Below, piece after piece: positions 8,637-17,075 of a stretch of 64,000 nucleotides of DNA. Source of the DNA: Enhydrobacter aerosaccus (GTDB lineage Bacteria; Pseudomonadota; Alphaproteobacteria; Reyranellales; Reyranellaceae); assembly GCF_900167455.1 (NCBI RefSeq), contig NZ_FUWJ01000001.1, positions 1,426,001 to 1,490,000 of the forward strand, read 5' to 3'. Under the pieces are notes generated by a model. That model had not been told where the DNA came from. It worked only from the letters and a program-made list of their open reading frames with translations, and ran no database searches. Within the stretch, counting starts at the first letter, position 1. The number at the start of each line of letters is the position of its first letter. A program made the translations under genes and the position numbers.

Positions 8637-9338
8637 ATGGTTGAAGAACTCTTTCGTCAAGATGCTTATCTCAGGGAAGCGGATGCAGTCGTAACCGCGC
8701 TGGAAGAGCGCGGCGTGCGACTCGATCGCTCGATCTTCTATCCGACCGGCGGCGGCCAGCCGGGCGATACCGGCGTGCTTAAGTGGGATGGAGGTGAGGC
8801 CCGCGTCGTCGATACCGTCAAGGCCGACGGCGGCGATATCCTGCACGTGCTCGCTCCGGATTCGGCAAGGCCCGCTGTCGGAACCGCCGTTCATGCCGAA
8901 CTCGACTGGGATCGCCGCCATCGCCATATGCGCATGCATACGGCGCTCCACGTCATGTCGGCCGTCATCAAGGGCAACGTGACCGGTGGCCAGGTCGGAG
9001 CCGACAAGAGTCGTCTCGACTTCAATCTCGAGGGCGAGGTCCCGACCAAGGAATGGGTGACTGAAGAGATCAACAAGCTTCTCGCCGCCGATCGCCCGGT
9101 CACGGCGCAGTGGATCACCGACGAAGAACTCAATGCCCGGCCGGAGCTCGTGAAGACGATGAGCGTGCGGCCGCCGGTTGGAGCCGGAAAGGTCCGGTTG
9201 CTGTCGATCGAGGGTGTGGATCTTCAGGCCTGCGGTGGCACACATGTCGCTCGCACAGCCGAAATCGGCCGCGTGGAATGCGTGAAGGTCGAGAACAAGG
9301 GGAAGATGAACCGGCGCTTCATCATCTCGCTGCCGTAG
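8637..9338 (+). CDS. alaX: Alanyl-tRNA editing protein, AlaX type
   Basis: Stand-alone editing domain that hydrolyses Ser (or Gly) wrongly attached to tRNA-Ala. The 233-residue protein has the zinc site of the family: HTALH (His101 and His105) in the first half and CGGTH (Cys199 and His203) in the second. The N-terminal FYPTGGGQPGDTG stretch (35-46) is typical of the medium-length AlaX type with a glycine-rich module. It starts nine bases after the ribokinase stop, and 62 bases separate it from the sulfurtransferase gene. Confidence 0.9.
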   Translation: MVEELFRQDAYLREADAVVTALEERGVRLDRSIFYPTGGGQPGDTGVLKWDGGEARVVDTVKADGGDILHVLAPDSARPAVGTAVHAELDWDRRHRHMRMHTALHVMSAVIKGNVTGGQVGADKSRLDFNLEGEVPTKEWVTEEINKLLAADRPVTAQWITDEELNARPELVKTMSVRPPVGAGKVRLLSIEGVDLQACGGTHVARTAEIGRVECVKVENKGKMNRRFIISLP

Positions 9339-9400
9339 GGAGCGCCCGCTACCCAATATCCGCGCCGGCCTTGCGCCGTGCACCAAGAGGAAAGAAGCCG

Positions 9401-10258
9401 ATGCCGTACACACGCCCCGACGCTCTCGTCAGCACCGAGTGGCTTGCCACCCATCTCGATGCGCCAGATGTGCGCATCGTCGATGGGTCGTTCTATCTTC
9501 CGGCGCAGAAGCGCGACCCGAAGGCGGAGTTCGCAGCCCAGCACATTCCGGGCGCCGTCTTCTTCGATATCGATGAAATCGCCGATACGTCGAGCTCCTT
9601 GCCGCACATGCTGCCCCCACCGGAGAAGTTCTCGTCGCGGGTCCGCAAGCTAGGCCTGGGCGATGGCAACAAGATCGTCGTCTACGATACGACACCGATG
9701 ACGGGCGCGGCCCGCGTCTGGTGGATGTTCCGGGCCATGGGGCACAAGGATGTCGCCATCCTCGACGGCGGCCTGCCGAAATGGATGGCCGAGGGACGCC
9801 CGGTGACGGACGACCCCACGCCGCCGCGCGATCGCCATTTCACCGCGCGTCTCGACAATACTCTGGTCCGCTCGATCGACGACGTGCGCGAGTTGATCAA
9901 CAACAAGCGCGAGCAGATCGTCGATGCCCGCGCCGCCAACCGCTTTCGCGGCGAAGTACCAGAGCCGCGGGCCGGCTTGCGCAGCGGCCACATGCCAGGG
10001 GCGCTCAACCTCCCCTATGTCGAGCTGATCGATCCCAAGACCGGCACCATGCTGCCCGCTGCGCAGCTGTCCGAGCGCATCGCGGCGGCCGGCATCGATC
10101 CGGCCCGGAAAGTGACGGCGAGTTGCGGTTCGGGCGTGACCGCCTGCGTCGTGGCACTTGGCCTGTACCTGACCGGAGCCCCCGAAGCCGCTGTCTACGA
10201 CGGGTCGTGGACCGAATGGGGTGGCCGCGAAGACACGCCGATTGTCACCGGTGCCTGA
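9401..10258 (+). CDS. sseA: 3-mercaptopyruvate sulfurtransferase
   Basis: Tandem-rhodanese enzyme that moves sulfur from 3-mercaptopyruvate to cyanide or thiol acceptors. The 285-residue product has an inactive N-terminal rhodanese domain (about 10-135) and a catalytic C-terminal domain (about 160-280). The active loop is CGSGVTA with Cys242; this loop form marks mercaptopyruvate rather than thiosulfate sulfurtransferases. The ATG at 9401 follows an AAAGAAG ribosome-binding stretch. It forms part of a loose sulfur-amino-acid neighbourhood with the cysK-like and metC-like genes. Confidence 0.92.
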   Translation: MPYTRPDALVSTEWLATHLDAPDVRIVDGSFYLPAQKRDPKAEFAAQHIPGAVFFDIDEIADTSSSLPHMLPPPEKFSSRVRKLGLGDGNKIVVYDTTPMTGAARVWWMFRAMGHKDVAILDGGLPKWMAEGRPVTDDPTPPRDRHFTARLDNTLVRSIDDVRELINNKREQIVDARAANRFRGEVPEPRAGLRSGHMPGALNLPYVELIDPKTGTMLPAAQLSERIAAAGIDPARKVTASCGSGVTACVVALGLYLTGAPEAAVYDGSWTEWGGREDTPIVTGA

Positions 10259-10381
10259 GCTTTTCGGTCACCTGCCGAGCCACGTCGTCCACCGCGAAGC
10301 GAAAGAGCTGCAGGAGCGGCAAGCACTGGCCGCAGCTCTATCGCTGGCCGCCGGCTTGAGGCCTATGCCATAGTGCAGATC
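10259..10381 (+). promoter_or_regulatory. Leader/promoter region of the cystathionine beta-lyase gene
   Basis: This 123-base gap carries no convincing gene on either strand. An inverted repeat GAGCTGC (10305-10311) and GCAGCTC (10332-10338) could form a stem with an inner CGGC/GCCG pair. I compared it by eye with SAM riboswitch cores and found no match, so only a promoter and untranslated leader can be supported. Confidence 0.3.
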
Positions 10382-11575
10382 ATGACCGCGAAGAAAACTT
10401 ATACCAACCCCGACACCCTTTTGGCCGTCGCCGGCCGCGATCCCGACAACAATTTCGGCATCGTCAATCCGCCCGTCTATCACGCCTCGACCATCCTCTC
10501 TCCGACGATGGACAAGTTCGAGAACCGAATCCCCTTCGAGGGCTTCGGTTACGGCCGCAACGGCACGCCGACTCAGAAGGCGCTCGAGGATGCCGTCGGA
10601 GCGATCGAAGGTGCCCATCGCGCCATCGCCGTCCAGTCGGGTCTCGCTGCCGTCACGGGAGCCATCGTCGGCTTCCTGAAGGCTGGCGACCACATGCTGA
10701 TGACCGACAATGCCTACGGCCCGGCGCGTCGGTTCGCCAATACGACGCTGAAGGGCTTCGGTGTCGAGACGACCTTCTTCGATCCCATGATCGGTACCGG
10801 CATCGAGACGCTGATCCGACCCAACACGAAGGTGGTCTATCTCGAGGCTCCCGGCTCGCAGACCTTCGAGGTGCAGGACGTCACCGGGATCGCCGCCGTC
10901 GCCAAGAAGCATGGCGCCGCGGTCATCATCGACAACACCTGGGCGACTCCGCTCTACTTCAAGCCGTTCGAGCACGGCTGCGACATCTCCGTCCACGCCG
11001 GCACGAAGTACATCGTCGGCCACTCGGACGCGATGATGGGCATTATTTCCTGCGCGACCCGGCAGATGTTCGAGATCGCCAAGACGGCCTGTCAGAGCTT
11101 CGGCTTCCATGCGGCGCCGGACGACTCCTATCTGGCCCTGCGCGGCCTGCGCACCATGGCGGTCCGGCTGCGGCATCACGAGAAGAGCGGCCTGCACATC
11201 GCCAACTGGCTGAAAGGCCGTCCCGAGATTGACAAGGTGCTGCATCCCGCCCTGCCCGACTGTCCCGGTCACGACAACTGGAAGCGGTTGTTCACGGGTG
11301 CCTCCGGCTTGTTCTCCTTCACGCTGCGCGACGGTTATAGCCGCAATGCGCTGGCGGCGATGATGGACGGCATGGACATCTTCGGCATGGGCGCCAGCTG
11401 GGGCGGCTATGAGAGCCTGATGATCCCGGCCCATCCGGACCAGTACCGGACCGCGGTTCCCTGGCCGGCTGGCAAGCACCTAGTGCGTGTCCATATCGGC
11501 CTCGAGGACGTCGAGGACCTGAAGGCGGACCTGGCCGAGGGCTTCGAGAGGCTGAACCGGGCGCACAACGCCTAG
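10382..11575 (+). CDS. metC: Cystathionine beta-lyase
   Basis: PLP enzyme that cleaves cystathionine to homocysteine, pyruvate and ammonia in methionine synthesis. The 397-residue product is a fold-type I Cys/Met-metabolism enzyme: YGRNGTPTQKALEDA near the N-terminus, the cofactor region IDNTWATPLYFKPFEHGCDI, and Schiff-base Lys209 in SVHAGTKYIVGHSD. The C-terminal MGASWGGYESL motif is the one usually seen in beta-lyases of the MetC group rather than gamma-lyases. The ATG at 10382 is preferred over an in-frame GTG nine bases upstream. It is followed 13 bases later by the enolase-superfamily gene. Confidence 0.9.
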   Translation: MTAKKTYTNPDTLLAVAGRDPDNNFGIVNPPVYHASTILSPTMDKFENRIPFEGFGYGRNGTPTQKALEDAVGAIEGAHRAIAVQSGLAAVTGAIVGFLKAGDHMLMTDNAYGPARRFANTTLKGFGVETTFFDPMIGTGIETLIRPNTKVVYLEAPGSQTFEVQDVTGIAAVAKKHGAAVIIDNTWATPLYFKPFEHGCDISVHAGTKYIVGHSDAMMGIISCATRQMFEIAKTACQSFGFHAAPDDSYLALRGLRTMAVRLRHHEKSGLHIANWLKGRPEIDKVLHPALPDCPGHDNWKRLFTGASGLFSFTLRDGYSRNALAAMMDGMDIFGMGASWGGYESLMIPAHPDQYRTAVPWPAGKHLVRVHIGLEDVEDLKADLAEGFERLNRAHNA

Positions 11576-11588
11576 CGGAAAGGCGCGC

Positions 11589-12716
11589 ATGCGGATCGTC
11601 TCGATTCGGGAACGGACGATCGACATCTCGCGCTACGCCGATCCGAGCATTCCATCCGGCGGCCTCACGACCAGCATCGTCGCCATGACGACCGACGTCG
11701 TGAGGAACGGCAGGCCAGTCGTGGGCTTCGGCTTCTCCTCGATCGGACGATTCGGGCAAGGCGGCCTGATCGGGGAACGCTTCGCGCCCCGCCTCCTGGC
11801 CGCCGGCGACGTCGATCCACTCCAGGCCTGGAGTGCGATGATGAAAGGCGAGAAAGCCGGCGGACACGGTGAACGCTGCGTCGCCGTCGGCACGCTCGAC
11901 ATGGCTCTGTGGGACGCGGCGGCAAAGATCGCGGACCTGCCGCTCCATGCCTTCTTGCGGCAGACCTTCGGCGATCGCGCCGATCCTCTCGCCGTCCCCG
12001 TTTACGCCAGCGGCGGCTACCTCTATCCCGAGAACGATCTGACCAGACTGAAGGACGAACTGCAGGCCTTTAAGGATCGCGGCTATCGGCGCGCCAAAAT
12101 CAAGATCGGTGCGACGAGCCTCGACCAGGACCTCAAACGAATCGACATCGCCGTCGGGCTATTCCCGGACCGTCACACCCTCGCCGTCGATGCGATGAAC
12201 GTCTATGACCGGTCCGCAGCGCTTGCCACGGCCCATGCGCTTCTGCCGTACCGATTGATGTGGTTCGAGGATCCCTGCGATCCACTCGACTTCGAGAGCC
12301 AGGCGGCGGTGACGGCGGTGTACGCCGAACCGGTCGCGTCCGGCGAAGCGCTATTTTCGGACGCCGAGGCCAAGCTGCTGGATCGTCATGGCGGCCTTCG
12401 CCGGGATCGTGACATTCTCTTGTTCGATCCTGTCCATTGCTACGGAGTGCCCGGATATCTGCGGATCATCGAGGCGATGGAAGGCCGTGGCTGGAGCCGG
12501 TCGGCCTTCTGGCCGCACGGCGGTCACCTGTTCAGCCTTCATCTGGCAAGCGCGCTCGGTCTCGGCGGTACCGAAGTCAATCCATCGAGCTTTCAGCCTT
12601 TCGGCGGCCTCGACGACAATGCCGTCCTTGAGGCAGGCAGTGCCGTACCGCCTGACGCTCCCGGCATCGGCTTCGAAAGCCGCCCGCCTCTCTTCGACCT
12701 GTTCCGACGCCTGTAG
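11589..12716 (+). CDS. Enolase-superfamily sugar-acid dehydratase, D(-)-tartrate dehydratase-like
   Basis: Mg-dependent acid-sugar dehydratase of the mandelate racemase/muconate cycloisomerase group. The 375-residue product keeps the catalytic set at a constant 12-residue offset from my recollection of Bradyrhizobium D-tartrate dehydratase (TarD): KIK with Lys172, metal ligands Asp201, Glu227 and Glu253, and His310 in WPHGGH. Shared stretches such as GRFGQGGLI, EKAGGHGER and FQPFGG support the same subgroup. The residues after the Asp ligand (AMNVY, where TarD has ANGRF) differ, so the substrate may not be tartrate. It lies behind metC and ends five bases from the convergent Zur gene. Confidence 0.75.
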   Translation: MRIVSIRERTIDISRYADPSIPSGGLTTSIVAMTTDVVRNGRPVVGFGFSSIGRFGQGGLIGERFAPRLLAAGDVDPLQAWSAMMKGEKAGGHGERCVAVGTLDMALWDAAAKIADLPLHAFLRQTFGDRADPLAVPVYASGGYLYPENDLTRLKDELQAFKDRGYRRAKIKIGATSLDQDLKRIDIAVGLFPDRHTLAVDAMNVYDRSAALATAHALLPYRLMWFEDPCDPLDFESQAAVTAVYAEPVASGEALFSDAEAKLLDRHGGLRRDRDILLFDPVHCYGVPGYLRIIEAMEGRGWSRSAFWPHGGHLFSLHLASALGLGGTEVNPSSFQPFGGLDDNAVLEAGSAVPPDAPGIGFESRPPLFDLFRRL

Positions 12717-12721
12717 AGGTT

Positions 12722-13228
12722 TCAGTTCTGGCGGCGGCACTCGCCGCAGAGACCCGTGACTTCCAGCGTCATGTCCCGCGGGACAAAGCCCCGACGGCTG
12801 GCGCTGCTTGTGATCGCTTCGGCAACGCTGTCGCTGTCGAGTTCTTCGGCATTGCCGCATTGATTGCAGATCAGGAAGAACCCGCGATGGGTCTCGCCCG
12901 GGTGGCTGCATCCCACGAAGGCATTCATCTTCTCGATCCGGTGGATCAGCCCGTTCTCGATCAGGAAATCGAGGGCACGGTAGATTGTCGGCGGTGCCGA
13001 GCCGAGGTCCTCGCTGCGCAATTCATCGAGCAGAGCATAGGCGCCGACCGGCTTGTGGCTCGACCAGACCAGTTCCAGCACGCGGCGCCGCAAGGGAGTG
13101 AAGCGCAGCCCCTTCTGCGCGCACAGCCTCTCCGCTGCCGAGAGAGCATCCTCGACGCAGTGACGATGATCGTGGCCATTGTTGGCGGGGGCTTTGGCCG
13201 GCTTCTTCACGCAGTCCCGATTTGCCAA
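12722..13228 (-). CDS. zur: Fur-family regulator, Zur type (zinc uptake)
   Basis: Metal-responsive repressor, most likely of zinc uptake genes. The 168-residue product has an N-terminal winged helix (LCAQKGLRFTPLRRRVLELV, then PPTIYRALDFLIENGLIHRI) and a C-terminal dimerisation domain with the two structural zinc CxxC pairs, CNQC and CGEC. The His-rich N-terminal lead (HDHRHC) also favours Zur over Fur. No ATG is present at the N-terminus; the first usable codon is TTG at 13228 and a GTG lies six codons later, so the start is uncertain. It is divergent from hisI. No znuABC genes are in the window. Confidence 0.82.
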   Translation of the reverse strand: MANRDCVKKPAKAPANNGHDHRHCVEDALSAAERLCAQKGLRFTPLRRRVLELVWSSHKPVGAYALLDELRSEDLGSAPPTIYRALDFLIENGLIHRIEKMNAFVGCSHPGETHRGFFLICNQCGNAEELDSDSVAEAITSSASRRGFVPRDMTLEVTGLCGECRRQN

Positions 13229-13282
13229 GCGAGAATGCGGAGATTATACGCCCCATTCCTCTTCGAGGCCAAGGTACCCGAT

Positions 13283-13693
13283 ATGTCCCAGCCGACCACC
13301 TATCCGCAGGCCGCGATCGACAAGGTACTGGCCGTCATCCAGTTCGATGCTCAGGGGCTGGTTCCAGCCATCGCGCAGCAGCACGGCACAGGCGAAATCC
13401 TGATGATGGCCTGGATGGACCGCAATGCCGTGATCGAAACGATGCGGACCGGCCGCGTCTGCTATTGGTCGCGGTCGCGCAAGGCGCCCTGGCGCAAGGG
13501 CGATACCTCCGGTCACATCCAGACCCTGATCGATCTGCGCGTCGACTGCGATGGCGACACGTTGCTGGTCGAAGTCGATCAGACTGGCGTTGCCTGCCAC
13601 ACAGGCCGACATAACTGCTTCTTCCGGGCGATCCGAAACGGCGAACTCGAGGTCATCGCGCCAGTCGAGATCGAGATGACGGGAAAGGACTGA
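13283..13693 (+). CDS. hisI: Phosphoribosyl-AMP cyclohydrolase
   Basis: Third step of histidine biosynthesis: opens the adenine ring of phosphoribosyl-AMP. The 136-residue stand-alone HisI shows the conserved LMMAWM, the CYWSRSR segment and the metal-binding region DCDGD followed by GVACHTGRHNCFF, which holds the zinc Cys and His residues. The HisE pyrophosphohydrolase domain is absent, as in most alphaproteobacteria. An upstream in-frame extension overlaps zur and is not credible. One base separates its stop from the next gene. Confidence 0.95.
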   Translation: MSQPTTYPQAAIDKVLAVIQFDAQGLVPAIAQQHGTGEILMMAWMDRNAVIETMRTGRVCYWSRSRKAPWRKGDTSGHIQTLIDLRVDCDGDTLLVEVDQTGVACHTGRHNCFFRAIRNGELEVIAPVEIEMTGKD

Positions 13694-13694
13694 C

Positions 13695-14198
13695 TTGACC
13701 CAGCGTCGTCTTGCGCGCCGTGCGTTTCTCGGCGCGGCGTTCATCCTTCCCGTCGGCGCCTGCTCGAAGTCGAGCTGGAACAATCCGCTGTCGGCCCTGA
13801 TGCCGTACAAGCCTTTCACCTTGTCCGAGCGGGGCGACCGCATGGTGCGGTGGCTGTACTACAGCGGCAAGGAAGCCATGCTGGCGCCTGACGCGCTTTC
13901 GCTGATGGGGCTCGAGAATGGCGGACGCTACATCCCTGTGAAGCAGCTCGCCGAGGACGGACCCGACGGGCGTTATGTCATCAGCCTCGTCAACATCCGC
14001 AAGATCCACGAGTTCGTCCTGCATCGACGACGCGGTGATCTTCTGATCATTCACCAGTGCGATACGGCATTCAGGCGCGAAATGTCGGTCCGCTTTCCGC
14101 GCGACGGCAAGCCGACCGTCATCACCGATACGAGCGTCGCCGAAGCCGACTTCCAGGAGCAGCTCGCCTTCTGGTTCGCGCGCATGCCAGCGCGATAG
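13695..14198 (+). CDS. Hypothetical exported lipoprotein
   Basis: A 167-residue product of unrecognised family that starts with TTG one base after the hisI stop. The N-terminus RRLARRAFLGAAFILPVGAC combines a twin-arginine-like run, a hydrophobic stretch and a lipobox-type VGAC, so it is likely exported and lipidated at about Cys25. The mature part is mixed alpha/beta with aromatic and basic residues and no catalytic motif I recognise. Close spacing suggests co-transcription with hisI, but a functional link is not evident. Confidence 0.65.
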   Translation: MTQRRLARRAFLGAAFILPVGACSKSSWNNPLSALMPYKPFTLSERGDRMVRWLYYSGKEAMLAPDALSLMGLENGGRYIPVKQLAEDGPDGRYVISLVNIRKIHEFVLHRRRGDLLIIHQCDTAFRREMSVRFPRDGKPTVITDTSVAEADFQEQLAFWFARMPAR

Positions 14199-14214
14199 AC
14201 GCGCCGCCGGCGGA

Positions 14215-15753
14215 TCAATCGTCGCCAGCGGCGCCTTCCCAAACCGGACCCATTGGATTCAGTCGGATACCCTTGCGCAAATGCTTGTAGGGCATCTCGA
14301 CCGGATCGGTGATGTGCGCGCCTGGAGAACGCACGACCAGAATCGTCTCGGCAATGGGCTGGAAGTCGGCGCGGAAGTGCACCGTCGATTTCAGGCCAAG
14401 GATCGGCACCTTCGAGGGTTCGATGCCGACATGCCGGAACATCTCCTGATCGGCCGCCTGAATGCGCCGGGAGGCGAGCACCACTGAAACGCCGCTGGCT
14501 TCGTCGGTCACGAGCGCCATTGGCCCGATCTGGAACTTGGCGCCGCCATAGAACGGGCCGGTGCCGCTAAAGACGCCATCGGCGGTCCTCACCACGCGCC
14601 ATTCCGCTACAATGGGCTTCTCGCCGGCATAACCGACGGCCGCGCCGATGCCCCGCCGCATGACGTTGCCCTCCCCTGTCTCGAGGGCGGCGCGCGCGGC
14701 GCCTTCATCGACGATCATGCCGATCACGGCGCCCTTTGCCTTGTGCCGCATCAAGGCGGCCAGAAGACCGACCGTATCGGACGTGCCGCCGGCGCCGGGA
14801 TTGTCCTGCACATCGGCCAGCACGATCGGCTTGGTGGCGTTCTTCGCGAGGTCGAGCGCCCGCAACGCTGCCGCGTCGGGATCGAGCATCTCGCCGGCGA
14901 AGGCTGCCTCCTGCGCCTTGACGGCCTGGACAAGCTTGTCGGCGGCGGCCTCCACCGCCTCCCGGTCATGGCCATAGACGACGAGGGCCGGTCCGCACTG
15001 GGCGATGTCGGACGGTGGGAACCCCGGCGTGTGCGTCACGCTGACGATACCCTGGTTATGACTCTTCTCGCCCGCCTCGAGTTCGCCGACGAGATCGAAA
15101 ATGCTCTTCGCCGGCTCGATGAACGTGCACTGCCAGACCAGCGGAATCAGGAAGTCGACCTGGCGATACGCGCAGTGCACGGGCCGCTTTTCTCTCAGGA
15201 GCTTGTCGAGCAGGTCCGCCGCGCGCGTTCCGGTCGCGGCCATGTCGATATGCGGATAGGTGCGGTAGCCCACGAGTGCTGTCGCCAGCGTCGCCATGTC
15301 GGACGTCAAATTGGCGTGATAGTCGAGGCTCGCCACGATCGGCAGATCCTTGCCGACTATGGCGCGTATGCGGCGCAAGAGCTCCCCCTCGCCGTCCTGC
15401 GTGTGTTCGGCCACCATGGCCCCGTGCAGATCGAGATAGATCGCGTCAAACGGTCCCTGCGCGCGCAACCCGGCCTCGAGCAGGGTCCACATGCGCTCGT
15501 AGGCGTCTTCAGTGACGTAGGACGCGGGCGGTGCGGCGGCCCAGGCCAACGGCACCAGCTCATGCCCGAGCTCAGTCAGGCGCTGGACCGCGCCGGCGAT
15601 CGGGATATTGAAACCTTCGACGCCGCCGATCAGTTCGGGCCCGCGCAGCAGGGGCGGCCAGGCATCGGCCCGCTCGAAGTCGGCCCACGTCGCTTGCTGC
15701 GGCGCAAAGGTATTGGTCTCGTGCTGGAATCCCGCGACGGCGATACGCGCCAT
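14215..15753 (-). CDS. M81-family metallopeptidase (MlrC/microcystinase C-like)
   Basis: A 512-residue member of the M81 family, named after MlrC, which degrades linearised microcystin in Sphingomonas; most homologues have unknown substrates. It shows the conserved N-terminus IAVAGFQHETNTFAP, the metal-site segment YLDLHGAMVAEH and the SLDYHANLT stretch. A C-terminal MlrC domain covers the last third (DVQDNPGAGGTSDTVGLLAAL onward in short pieces). No signal peptide is visible, so it is probably cytoplasmic. It stands alone between convergent and divergent lipoprotein genes. Confidence 0.88.
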   Translation of the reverse strand: MARIAVAGFQHETNTFAPQQATWADFERADAWPPLLRGPELIGGVEGFNIPIAGAVQRLTELGHELVPLAWAAAPPASYVTEDAYERMWTLLEAGLRAQGPFDAIYLDLHGAMVAEHTQDGEGELLRRIRAIVGKDLPIVASLDYHANLTSDMATLATALVGYRTYPHIDMAATGTRAADLLDKLLREKRPVHCAYRQVDFLIPLVWQCTFIEPAKSIFDLVGELEAGEKSHNQGIVSVTHTPGFPPSDIAQCGPALVVYGHDREAVEAAADKLVQAVKAQEAAFAGEMLDPDAAALRALDLAKNATKPIVLADVQDNPGAGGTSDTVGLLAALMRHKAKGAVIGMIVDEGAARAALETGEGNVMRRGIGAAVGYAGEKPIVAEWRVVRTADGVFSGTGPFYGGAKFQIGPMALVTDEASGVSVVLASRRIQAADQEMFRHVGIEPSKVPILGLKSTVHFRADFQPIAETILVVRSPGAHITDPVEMPYKHLRKGIRLNPMGPVWEGAAGDD

Positions 15754-15798
15754 AAAACTCCCCTTCTCCTACGCTTATGATGGCACCATATCATCGCC

Positions 15799-16179
15799 AT
15801 GCGCAGAGTCCCGCCTCTCCTGCTCCTGGCGTTCGCCTCGGCCTGCTCGTTGCCCGAAACGCGCTGGGAGAAGCCGGGCGCAGACGAGAAGGCGACAGCG
15901 AACGATCTGGCGGATTGTCGGCGGGCAGCGCGGCAGGAAGCCTTTCAGGCCTGGCCCTTCTTCACTTATGGACCGCCCTACTGGGGATTCCCGTCATGGG
16001 GCTGGGGATCGCCCTGGGGATTTCCGTACTGGGGTCAGTACGACAGCAGCCGGTTCTACACGGAGAACAGGCTGACCGATTTCTGCATGCGCAACAAAGG
16101 CTACCAGCTCGTCACCATCGCGCCGCCCCAGACGAGAGCAGCGACGCCACCTGCGGCGCCTCAAACGACGGACAAATGA
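15799..16179 (+). CDS. Small hypothetical lipoprotein with an aromatic-glycine tract
   Basis: A 126-residue product with a signal peptide and lipobox ending ASAC (Cys16). A Gly/Pro/Trp/Tyr-rich segment lies at about 51-80 (GPPYWGFPSWGWGSPWG and on). The flanks hold two conserved-looking Cys residues (ADCRR and DFCMRNKGY), as in small envelope proteins whose C-terminal motif 'CMxxKGY' is common among proteobacterial lipoproteins. Function is unknown; outer-membrane or cell-wall association is a guess from the lipobox. Its ATG is 45 bases from the divergent MlrC gene. Confidence 0.7.
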   Translation: MRRVPPLLLLAFASACSLPETRWEKPGADEKATANDLADCRRAARQEAFQAWPFFTYGPPYWGFPSWGWGSPWGFPYWGQYDSSRFYTENRLTDFCMRNKGYQLVTIAPPQTRAATPPAAPQTTDK

Positions 16180-16182
16180 ACG

Positions 16183-17073
16183 TCAGCTCTTCTTGCCGGT
16201 CGCGTCTTCGATCGCCTTGATCAGCACCGGCCAGTATTCGGCGTCGTAGCCAAGGTCCCTGGCGCGCTCCATCAATTCCCGCGCCACGTCGGCGCCCAGT
16301 GCCGGCACGCCCTTTTCCTCGGCCATCTCGATCGCGTAGCTCAAGTCCTTGAGAGCATAGACCGTCGAGAAGGCACGCTCGGGAAAGACACCCGGCAACA
16401 TGGCCTTCATGCCGTGGTTGCGCAGCGCAAAGGAATCGGCCGAGCCCTTGGTCAAGGTCTCGAACAGGACCTTGCCATCGACACCATGGGCACGCGCGAT
16501 GCTCAGCGCTTCCGCCAGAGCGACCCCGGTCTGGAACAGGATCATGTTGTTCAGGATCTTGACCGCCTGACCCGCGCCCGCCTCGCCGCAGTGCGTCACC
16601 TCGCTTGCCATATGACGCAGCAACGGCTCGATGCGCGCGAAGGTCTCCGGCGTTGCACCGACCATGATCGACAAGGTGCCGTCGATCGCGGCCTGTCGCG
16701 TGCGCGCCACGGGTGCATCGGCGAAGGCGGTCGCCCGGCCCTCGAACTCGGCATAGAGACGGCGCGCCAGCGAGACCGGCGCCGTGCTGAGATCGATCAC
16801 GGTCCAGCCCAGCTTGACCTTCGACACCAGTCCGTTCGGACCGAGACAGACCTGCTCGACTTCCTTGCCGCCGGGCAGTGACAGAAAGATGGTCCGGCAG
16901 GTTTCGGCGATCTCGTCGACTGAAGCGCTCTTCACGCCATCGGCGGCGAGCCGCTCCAGCGGAGCCGTGTCGCGGTCCGCCGCCAGTACCGGCAGGCCGC
17001 TCTTGCGAGCCAGGTTGCGGCACATCGGCTCTCCCATCGTGCCGACGCCGATGAATCCGATCTGGTCCGTCAT
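16183..17073 (-). CDS. NAD(P)-dependent beta-hydroxyacid dehydrogenase (3-hydroxyisobutyrate dehydrogenase family)
   Basis: Oxidises a beta-hydroxyacid or reduces the matching semialdehyde. The 296-residue protein has the Rossmann dinucleotide motif GVGTMG at 9-14, the substrate-binding DAPVARTRQAA stretch (family form DAPVSGG) and catalytic Lys172 in GQAVKILNN. The ATG at 17073 is chosen because the frame's earlier start is TTG and overlaps the cupin gene. It begins two bases after the cupin stop, so the pair is probably co-transcribed. The exact acid substrate cannot be read from sequence. Confidence 0.88.
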   Translation of the reverse strand: MTDQIGFIGVGTMGEPMCRNLARKSGLPVLAADRDTAPLERLAADGVKSASVDEIAETCRTIFLSLPGGKEVEQVCLGPNGLVSKVKLGWTVIDLSTAPVSLARRLYAEFEGRATAFADAPVARTRQAAIDGTLSIMVGATPETFARIEPLLRHMASEVTHCGEAGAGQAVKILNNMILFQTGVALAEALSIARAHGVDGKVLFETLTKGSADSFALRNHGMKAMLPGVFPERAFSTVYALKDLSYAIEMAEEKGVPALGADVARELMERARDLGYDAEYWPVLIKAIEDATGKKS

Positions 17074-17075
17074 GG

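Noticed and set aside
10259..10381. SAM riboswitch before metC
   Set aside because: I found no match to SAM-II or SAM-V core text by eye. Only a generic inverted repeat is visible, so no riboswitch is called.
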